A stretch of DNA of 64,000 nt, taken from the NCBI GenBank assembly GCA_024742285.1, contig JANSYR010000003.1, forward strand, positions 124,001 through 188,000. Reading direction: 5' to 3'. This DNA comes from a bacterium. GTDB taxonomy: Bacteria; Myxococcota_A; UBA9160; UBA4427. Of this stretch, positions 58,303-64,000 are shown in pieces. The notes below the pieces were generated by a model. The model was given only the letters and a program-made list of their open reading frames with translations. It was not told the DNA's origin and did no database searches. Position 1 is the first letter of the stretch, and each line of letters opens with the position of its first letter. Made by a program: the position numbers and the translations under genes.

Positions 58303-60201
58303 ATGGCCGATTCAGGGGGGAATCGCGGGACGCTCTCGGACGCGTCCGGGAGCTCGGGCGTCGACGTCCTCGCCGAAGTCTTCGGCCATGCGTCGTTCCG
58401 GCCCGGGCAGGCGGAGGCGGTCGAGGCCGTGCTCGACGGGCGCGATGCGGCCGTCTTGCTCCCGACCGGGTCGGGGAAGTCCGTCTGTTACCAGGTCCCG
58501 GCGATCGCGCTGGCGCGGGAGGGGCGCGGTACCACGATCGTCGTCTCGCCGCTCATCGCGCTGATGCAGGACCAGGTCGGTGCGCTCCGCGGGCGAGGCG
58601 TCGCCGCGGGCGCGCTTCATTCCCATCAAGACGACGACGAGCAGGCGGACACGGTCCGCGATCTGCTGTCCGGCCAGCTCGCGCTTCTCTACGTCTCCCC
58701 GGAGCGGGCCGCGAAGGCCAGCTTCCGGCGGATGCTCGACCGGATCGACGTCGCGCTCGTGGCGATCGACGAGGCCCACTGTGAGACGCAGTGGGGGCAC
58801 GACTTCCGCCCGGACTACATGCTGCTCCGAGAGCTCCGGGACGTCGTCGACTGCCCGATGATCGCGCTCACGGCGACCGCCACTCCGGTCGTGCTCAAGG
58901 AGATCGAGAGCCGGCTCGGACTCGTGAAGCCCGCCCGGGTCCGCACGGGCTTCGATCGTCCGAACCTCTCGTTCGCGGTCCACGCGATTCGAACCGAGAA
59001 GGAACGGACGGAGGCGACCCTCGCCGCGATCGACGCCGCCGGGATCCGTGGGCGGGGCGGACGGGGGCGCGTGATCGTCTACTGCTCGACCCGCAAGGTC
59101 ACCGAGCGCGTCGCGAAGTCCCTGCGCTCCTCCGGGCTCCGCGTCGGTCACTACCACGGCGGCCGGACGGCGCTCGCCCGCGAGCGTGCCCAGCAGGCCT
59201 TCGAGCAGGGCCGCACCCGGATCCTCGTCGCGACGAACGCCTTCGGGATGGGGATCGACCTCCCCGACATCCGCCTGATCGTCCACTACCAGACCCCCGG
59301 AAGTCTCGAGGCCTACTACCAGGAGGCGGGGCGGGCAGGCCGGGACGGGGACCCGGCGCGCTGTCTGCTCTTCTTCGGGCGCGCCGATCTCCAGACCCAG
59401 CGGCGGCTCGCCCAGAGCGGCCCGTCGAGCGCGGCCCTCGATCAGCGACGCGAGGACGCCCTCGGCGAGATCGAACGCTACGCGATCGGGATGGCCTGTC
59501 GGCACGCGGGGCTCGTCGCGCACTTCACGGGGGGCGAAGACGAGCCGACCTGCGGGCGCTGCGACGTGTGCGACGGGTCCGCGAGCGACGTCGACTCGGA
59601 CGTCTTTGGCGCCGAGCGGGCGGCTCCTCCGGAGCCGCTGACCGCCGAGGTCGAGGACGTGATCGTGTCGGCGGTCGATCGACTCTCGCGCCCGGTCGGG
59701 CGTCGCAATCTCGCCCAGGCGCTCCGCGGCGGGAAGGCGAAGAGCCTCTCGCGGGGCGGGCTGCTCACGATGCCCGAGTACGGAACGCTCTCGGACTACG
59801 ACGAGGATCGCCTCGTCGCCGGGATCGACAGGCTCCTCGCGCGGGGGCGGCTCGAACGAACGGGCAAGAAGTACCCGACGGTCTGGATCCCGGGGAAGCC
59901 GGTGCGCCCGGCGCGAACGCGCGGCGGGGAAGGCGCATCGGACGCGCGGCCCGTTAAGAAGAAGTCGTCGCGCTACGGGGGCGACATCGCCCGCGCCCTC
60001 GACAACTACCGCCGCCGTCGGGCGCGCACGCTCGGATGGAAGACATACATGGTCTTCCAGCGCGCGGCGATGCTCGCGATCGACCGCGAGGAACCCTCGA
60101 CCCTCGACGAGCTCGCACGGATCCCGGGGCTCGGCCCGGCCAAGATCGAGCGCTTTGGCGAGGACATTCTCCAGATCGTGCGCGAGCACGGGGGGTGTTA
60201 G
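58303..60201 (+). CDS. recQ: ATP-dependent DNA helicase RecQ family, second copy
   Basis: A 632-residue RecQ-family helicase: FRPGQAEAV, Walker A LLPTGSGKSVCYQ, DEAH (LVAIDEAHC), TATATPVV, and GRAGRDGDPARC motifs. The zinc cysteines are near CRHAG...TCGRCDVC. The C-terminus ends in helical turns with KSSRYGGDIARAL and LARIPGLGPAKIERFGEDIL, a helix-hairpin-helix/HRDC-type end. It is a different sequence from the RecQ at 25834-27867, so the genome has at least two RecQ proteins; which one is the main RecQ cannot be said. Confidence 0.94.
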   Translation: MADSGGNRGTLSDASGSSGVDVLAEVFGHASFRPGQAEAVEAVLDGRDAAVLLPTGSGKSVCYQVPAIALAREGRGTTIVVSPLIALMQDQVGALRGRGVAAGALHSHQDDDEQADTVRDLLSGQLALLYVSPERAAKASFRRMLDRIDVALVAIDEAHCETQWGHDFRPDYMLLRELRDVVDCPMIALTATATPVVLKEIESRLGLVKPARVRTGFDRPNLSFAVHAIRTEKERTEATLAAIDAAGIRGRGGRGRVIVYCSTRKVTERVAKSLRSSGLRVGHYHGGRTALARERAQQAFEQGRTRILVATNAFGMGIDLPDIRLIVHYQTPGSLEAYYQEAGRAGRDGDPARCLLFFGRADLQTQRRLAQSGPSSAALDQRREDALGEIERYAIGMACRHAGLVAHFTGGEDEPTCGRCDVCDGSASDVDSDVFGAERAAPPEPLTAEVEDVIVSAVDRLSRPVGRRNLAQALRGGKAKSLSRGGLLTMPEYGTLSDYDEDRLVAGIDRLLARGRLERTGKKYPTVWIPGKPVRPARTRGGEGASDARPVKKKSSRYGGDIARALDNYRRRRARTLGWKTYMVFQRAAMLAIDREEPSTLDELARIPGLGPAKIERFGEDILQIVREHGGC

Positions 60202-60213
60202 GCGCCGAGGACT

Positions 60214-60663
60214 CTACGCTCCGTCGAGCTCGACCTCGATCAGCACGACGTGACTCGCGCACTGCTCGATGTCGGACGCGCGCGGGGTCCGGTCCGCTTC
60301 GAGCTTGATGCCGTACACGCTCGCGTCGCGAGGAAGCGCGGTCAGGAACTCGCGCACGCCGGTTCGGAAGGCCTCGCTGTCGGTGGTGATCGCTCGGGCG
60401 GATCCGGGAAGGCGCTCGCCGGCGATCTCGACCTCGACCGGGCGAGACTCGCCCGTGAAGTTCTTCCACCAGCTCGTGTTGTAGCTCGACAGCAGACGGA
60501 CCTGGCTGCCTTCGCGCACGTAGGAGAGCGGCGTCTCGTACTGCTTGCCCGACTTGCGGCCCGCGTAGCGGAGGATGCAGAGGTTGCCCTTCGCGACCCC
60601 CATCCGGAGGAGGGGGCGCATACCGACGTTCAGCAGGCTGAAGAACGTGTTGGAGAGGCTCAA
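60214..60663 (-). CDS. Deazaflavin (F420)-dependent reductase family protein, DUF385
   Basis: A 149-residue protein of the deazaflavin-dependent nitroreductase family (DUF385): LNVGMRPLLRMGV, RKSGKQYETPLSYVREG, and WWKNFTGESRPVEVEI match the split beta-barrel FMN/F420-binding fold. The family uses F420H2 in actinobacteria; whether this genome makes F420 is unknown. The TTG start at 60663 overlaps the stop of the upstream gene (TTGA junction). Confidence 0.8.
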   Translation of the reverse strand: MSLSNTFFSLLNVGMRPLLRMGVAKGNLCILRYAGRKSGKQYETPLSYVREGSQVRLLSSYNTSWWKNFTGESRPVEVEIAGERLPGSARAITTDSEAFRTGVREFLTALPRDASVYGIKLEADRTPRASDIEQCASHVVLIEVELDGA

Positions 60664-61184
60664 TGTCCGGCGTCCCCCTCGCTGGCCTGCTGCGCGTCCG
60701 CGTCCGCGTCGCGGATCATCGCCTCGACGACCTCTTCGAAGTCGTCGTTGTAGATCGCGCGGGTCCGGGACCACCAGGTCCGGATCCCCGGATGGCGGAG
60801 GTTGGCCCGGATCGCGCCCGCCTGGTCGCTCCAGACGTTCTCGGCGGTGGCGCCTTCGATGTAGCGCGTCCAGGTGTTCTGGTGGGCGAAGAAGAGCTCC
60901 TGGAAGAGCCGGCCCGTCCGGACCTTCTCGACCGGGTCGAGGGCATCGTAGTCCTCGATCCCCTTCAACCAGAGGGCGGCCAGCTCGGGATCGCGGATCA
61001 GCGGGTCCCGGAAGCGCGAGAACGAGCTCGCGATCGCGTCGAGGGCCGCGACCCGGAGCTCTCGGCTGTGCTCCCCGATCTGCTTCGTGTTCTGGCGGAT
61101 CTGGACCGAGAGATAGGCGAGGGACACGATCACGCCGAGGGCGCCGAGGAGCTCTGCGATCGCGCCGACCGCGTCCCAGTTCAC
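60660..61184 (-). CDS. Uncharacterised protein with N-terminal membrane helix
   Basis: A 174-residue protein. Residues 5-28 form a hydrophobic helix (AVGAIAELLGALGVIVSLAYLSVQI) followed by QIRQNTKQ, a start common to a family of uncharacterised bacterial proteins; the rest is helical with conserved Trp, Phe and Arg. No function can be assigned. Its stop overlaps the TTG start of the reductase gene. Confidence 0.7.
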   Translation of the reverse strand: MNWDAVGAIAELLGALGVIVSLAYLSVQIRQNTKQIGEHSRELRVAALDAIASSFSRFRDPLIRDPELAALWLKGIEDYDALDPVEKVRTGRLFQELFFAHQNTWTRYIEGATAENVWSDQAGAIRANLRHPGIRTWWSRTRAIYNDDFEEVVEAMIRDADADAQQASEGDAGH

Positions 61185-61215
61185 GAGGGCGCTCCCGGGT
61201 CGAACGCCCCCGCCC

Positions 61216-62379
61216 TCACGCGTAGTCGTCCGGCAGGTTGCGCCCGGTGAACAGCATGAAGGTCACGTTCTCCTCGCAGTCGCAGTCCTCGTCCCACTCG
61301 CGGACCGTCGTGAACTCCTCCTTCTCGGAGTGGTAGTAGAACGAGTTCAGGTCGAGGAGGTCCGCGAAGGCGACGAGGGTCGAGTGGGCCCACGAGGTCC
61401 AACCGTGATAGTTGAACATTGTCTTGTCCTTGCGCCCGTTCGTCGCCTGGAGGCGGAAGGAGAGCTGGTTGGTCAGCGGGTTCGGGTCGCCGCCCTTCTC
61501 GCCGGCGAGCTCGCACTTGAAGCCCGCGTCCTCCTGCTCCTGGCGGGTGAGCTCGTCGGTGTCGCCCATCTCCGACACGAGGCAGATCTGCGGCGTCTCG
61601 AGCATGAGGTAGTCGACGTGCTCCGTCGCCACCTTCATCAGCTGCATCATCTGCTTGGCGTCGAAGAAGTGGTGGCTCTGCTTGCCGATGTACGCGAGGG
61701 ATTCGCCTTCGCTCTTCGACTTGATCTGGTCCCAGATCGCGGGCGCGAGCACGTCGCCGACGACGTACTCCTTCTTCGCCTGCGGGAGCCAGTTCTGGCC
61801 CATCACGAGCTCGGCGGCTTCCTCGTCGAGGTCGATCATCAGGTAGTTGAAGTCCGGGTAGCGGAAGTGGCCCGAATAACAGAACTCGGCGGTGCCGGCC
61901 ATCGGCTCGACGATCGTCCGGACGTTCCGACACATCCGTGTCTCGATGAAGTCCTCGACGCCGAAGTCGAAGGTCCCGAGGACCGAGGAGTAGACCTTGT
62001 AGGGATCGAGGGCGTCGATCCCGCCGGTCTGGTACGCCTGGATGTAGTCGTAGTTCTCCACGAAGGGCGAGTCGTAGTTCTTCGTCCAGCCGAGCTCGCT
62101 GAAGTCGTGGAAGCCACAGCGGGTGATCGACTGCCAGAGCGCGAGGCGCTCCTTGCGGTCGTCCGGCATCCCGCAGGCGTCCTTGAAGCCGCGCAGCACG
62201 CACCCGTGGATCCGCGCGAGAAAGCCCCTGCGCTGGTCCTCGGTCATGTCCTCGAGGTCGCAGTCCCCCTGGAGCCGGATCCAGTCGGGCTTCGCGAGGT
62301 CTCCGCTCTCGATCCGCCCGAGGAGCTTGTCGAGGTCCTCGAACGTCTTGGCGATCTTCAGTACTTCCTTGCGGGACAT
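61216..62379 (-). CDS. Cys-rich class I methyltransferase-like protein, unknown family
   Basis: A 387-residue protein. The VEPMAGTAEF segment (157-166), followed by an acidic strand YLMIDLDEEA (about 179-188) and VVGDV, fits a class I SAM-binding core with motif I and II. The N-terminal 150 residues are helical with several Cys (GDCD, CVLRGFKDACG, RCGFHDF). The C-terminus ends with acidic Cys residues (CDCEEN). I do not recognise the family; the substrate is unknown. It is 16 bases downstream of another unknown gene on the same strand. Confidence 0.7.
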   Translation of the reverse strand: MSRKEVLKIAKTFEDLDKLLGRIESGDLAKPDWIRLQGDCDLEDMTEDQRRGFLARIHGCVLRGFKDACGMPDDRKERLALWQSITRCGFHDFSELGWTKNYDSPFVENYDYIQAYQTGGIDALDPYKVYSSVLGTFDFGVEDFIETRMCRNVRTIVEPMAGTAEFCYSGHFRYPDFNYLMIDLDEEAAELVMGQNWLPQAKKEYVVGDVLAPAIWDQIKSKSEGESLAYIGKQSHHFFDAKQMMQLMKVATEHVDYLMLETPQICLVSEMGDTDELTRQEQEDAGFKCELAGEKGGDPNPLTNQLSFRLQATNGRKDKTMFNYHGWTSWAHSTLVAFADLLDLNSFYYHSEKEEFTTVREWDEDCDCEENVTFMLFTGRNLPDDYA

Positions 62380-62395
62380 GGCAACTCGGCTCGAT

Positions 62396-62698
62396 TCACT
62401 GGGAAGAGCGCTCGCGCTCTTCGAGGTATTTCGTGAGGGAGCGATGGACCTGTCGGGCGCGTTCGCCTCGCCAGCCCTGCATCGACGTCAGCACGAAATA
62501 CGCCTGCTGCGGAATCGCATCGGCGCCCTGCTGCTTGATCGCTTCGAGCGCCTGCTCGGCGACCGAGACGACCACGCCACTCGGACACGAGCGCGTCACG
62601 AACATGATCGCTTCGATCACGCCCAGGTCGCGCGCGTAGTCGCGGTCTTCGTCGCCGGCATCGCCGGTTCCGTCAGTCGTGTCCGCGTTCGACGTCAT
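62396..62698 (-). CDS. Small helical protein, unknown
   Basis: A 100-residue protein with an acidic Thr/Asp/Gly-rich N-terminus (1-22) and a helical body of conserved-looking hydrophobic and Arg residues (ARDLGVIEAIMFVTRSCPSGVVVSVAEQAL; ends KYLEERERSSQ). No family was recognised. It lies upstream of the methyltransferase-like gene with 16 bases between, so both may be one transcript. ATG at 62698 is the best start; no clear ribosome-binding site. Confidence 0.6.
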   Translation of the reverse strand: MTSNADTTDGTGDAGDEDRDYARDLGVIEAIMFVTRSCPSGVVVSVAEQALEAIKQQGADAIPQQAYFVLTSMQGWRGERARQVHRSLTKYLEERERSSQ

Positions 62699-63524
62699 CG
62701 GTCGCGGGCATCCTCCCCCAAGCACCGAACGATATCGCATTCGGGTGCGACATTCTCCGACATCGCACGATCGAGCGTGATCGGGACGGGCAGGCTGCAC
62801 GCGTCGCGACGACACGAACTCGGTCGACGTCGTCTCGATCGATGACTCGGTCGCGCCCTCCACACGGAACGGGTCCGCACCGCCGTCGCGTCGCGCTTCG
62901 CCGCGCCGATCCACTTTCCGCTGGACACCCGCCGTCCGGGGCGAGGCCGGTGGCGACGAAACGCTCGGCAAGGCCGGTGCGCTCGTCCTTGCCGGCGACC
63001 GACGCGGTCTCTCCGTTCGCGAGGCGTGATGTGTCGTGACTTGCGACGGAGGGCGGACGCTCGACCCGAACGGGCGGACGGTCGAGCTCATGCGCGTCGA
63101 TCCGATCGAAGGGAACGGTGCGTCCTTCGCCCGCTTCGTCGTGTCGGACGGGCTCTGCACCTGCGACCCGTTCCGGGTCGGCCGAACCGCCGTGTTCGGC
63201 CGGGTCAGCGGCGGGAGGACGGCTGCAACGGCGCTGGGCCCTCGAGATCGCCGGGCCGGCGACGCAGCTCGTGTCCGGGCACCGCCCCGGGTCGCGAGCG
63301 GCTCGTGCCTCGCGTGTCCGTCGCCCCGCGCCGAGATTCGCGACCGTGTTCGCAAGATGGCCGATGGGCGGTCCGCCCGTCGCGCCGATGGCTTCGGCGG
63401 GTCGCATGTGATCGTCTCGAGTCGTCCGATTGACCCTTGGGGGAATAAAATCGATTAATATGATGTCCTTAAACGAGGGGCCTTTGTCATTGATGACGAA
63501 ACTCGGGCCCGGCATCCTCTTCCC
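62699..63524. other. Intergenic region with AT-rich promoter-like segment
   Basis: About 825 bases between divergent genes. An open frame on the plus strand at 63036-63458 has partial codon bias, but it ends in AT-rich sequence, lacks a family, and may be a gene remnant. At 63430-63465 the sequence is unusually AT-rich (TTGACC, then AATAAAATCGATTAATATG), consistent with a promoter for the GlxA-type gene at 63525. Confidence 0.45.
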
Positions 63525-64000
63525 ATGTCGAGCCCGCCGCTTCCGCCCCGACGAATCGCGATGGTCGCCTATCCGGGCGTCCAGCTCCTCGACGTCGTCG
63601 GTCCGCTCGAGGTCTTCGCTGCGGCGAGCGAAGCGGTCGGCGTGCAAGGCGCCGACGCGACCGCCCGTGGCTACGAGATCACCGTCGTCGGCTCCGCGCC
63701 CGGCACCGTCCGGGCCTCCTCGGGGCTCGCGATCGGCGTCGACCGGGCCTACGAGGATCTGCCCGACGAGATCGACACGCTGATCGTCGCCGGCGGCCAC
63801 GGGACCGCCCGGGCGTTCCGCGAGCCCCGGATCCTCGAGGCGGTTCGCTCTGGCGCCGCCCGGGCCCGGCGGACCTGCTCCGTCTGCACGGGGGCGTTCG
63901 TGCTGGCGGCGGCGGGTCTTCTCGACGGTCGGCGCGCCACGACCCACTGGGGCAGTGCTGACGAGCTCGCGCGGCGCTTCCCCGACGTCGACGTCGACCC
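63525..64000 (+). CDS. GlxA-type transcriptional regulator, N-terminal part
   Basis: The first 158 codons; the gene continues past the right edge. The N-terminal DJ-1/PfpI-like domain has RRIAMVAYPGVQLLDVVGPLEVF, VAGGHGTARAF and the nucleophile-elbow region CSVCTGAFVLAAAGLLDGR followed by ATTHW, the pattern of AraC-family GlxA regulators (DJ-1 domain plus C-terminal AraC HTH). The C-terminal HTH is not in the window. An AT-rich promoter-like segment precedes it. Confidence 0.85.
   Translation, partial: MSSPPLPPRRIAMVAYPGVQLLDVVGPLEVFAAASEAVGVQGADATARGYEITVVGSAPGTVRASSGLAIGVDRAYEDLPDEIDTLIVAGGHGTARAFREPRILEAVRSGAARARRTCSVCTGAFVLAAAGLLDGRRATTHWGSADELARRFPDVDVD

Noticed and set aside
63036-63458. 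Plus-strand 140-codon frame in the last intergenic region
   Set aside because: GC bias is only partial, it ends in AT-rich promoter-like DNA and there is no family; I record it as a possible remnant in the intergenic entry rather than a gene.
62673-63947. Minus-strand long frame opposite the start of the GlxA-type gene
   Set aside because: Its translation is charged low-complexity and the plus strand has a recognisable DJ-1-like domain at 63525.
1-64000. tRNA, rRNA, prophage or transposase genes
   Set aside because: No transposase, integrase or phage-protein motif was seen, and no tRNA T-loop pattern or rRNA-like segment was noticed; a covariance-model scan would settle the RNA genes.

Overview
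The window is high-GC chromosomal DNA from a Gram-negative bacterium: it encodes an outer-membrane porin, lipoproteins, MSHA-type pilus proteins, a sodium-pumping NADH:quinone oxidoreductase and two PEP-CTERM proteins. Paired acyl-CoA dehydrogenases, MaoC-like hydratases, a thiolase-like protein and a deazaflavin-type reductase suggest a lipid- or sterol-degrading aquatic bacterium, perhaps an uncultured myxobacterial or deltaproteobacterial lineage. There is no rRNA or other taxonomic marker here, so that placement is an inference. I saw no tRNA, rRNA, CRISPR array, prophage or insertion sequence.

Layout. 1-2.5 kb (minus): tail of an MSHA pilus operon (mshI-mshJ-mshK). 4.3-8.0 kb (plus): porin, FMN-binding protein, four-helix membrane protein and an ApbE flavin transferase, behind a Fur-box-like sequence; nqrM lies convergent to it. 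8.3-12.2 kb: small stress or housekeeping genes (DUF488, GFA, DUF1801, methyltransferase, MAPEG, RNHCP, MmcQ/YjbR, diacylglycerol kinase). 12.2-19.5 kb (minus): complete nqrABCDEF plus a second apbE. 20.4-24.4 kb: a CBS-domain protein, then acyl-CoA dehydrogenase / MaoC cluster 1. 25-36 kb: XRE-cupin regulator, RecQ, OsmC, phytanoyl-CoA dioxygenase, SDR, GlpD, PilZ protein, FAD oxidoreductase and MFS transporter. 37-43 kb: two TPM-domain proteins with LemA, a D-aminoacylase-like amidohydrolase, and a PiT phosphate transporter with its PhoU-like partner. 43.7-51.5 kb: acyl-CoA dehydrogenase / MaoC / DUF35 / thiolase-like cluster 2. 51.7-57.5 kb: secreted proteins, including a metzincin-like PEP-CTERM protein and an 11-residue-repeat lipoprotein, then small genes, surE and a CheC-like protein. 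57.6-64 kb: histidine phosphatase, a second RecQ, a deazaflavin-type reductase, uncharacterised proteins, and the start of a GlxA-type regulator.

How the parts fit. NqrB and NqrC carry the SGAT flavinylation motif and NqrD, NqrE and NqrF carry their metal cysteines; ApbE and NqrM are the known maturation factors for this complex. The porin operon brings its own FMN acceptor and its own ApbE, so it looks like a separate extracytoplasmic flavin electron-transfer module. Each acyl-CoA dehydrogenase cluster has one typical and one divergent dehydrogenase plus a two-gene MaoC pair. This matches the heteromeric ChsE/ChsH enzymes of steroid side-chain degradation, and cluster 2 adds an Ltp2-like thiolase homologue with a DUF35 partner.

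A recurring feature is very tight packing. Many adjacent same-strand genes share a stop-start NTGA overlap, including TTGA and, in two cases, what appears to be CTGA with no standard start codon available.
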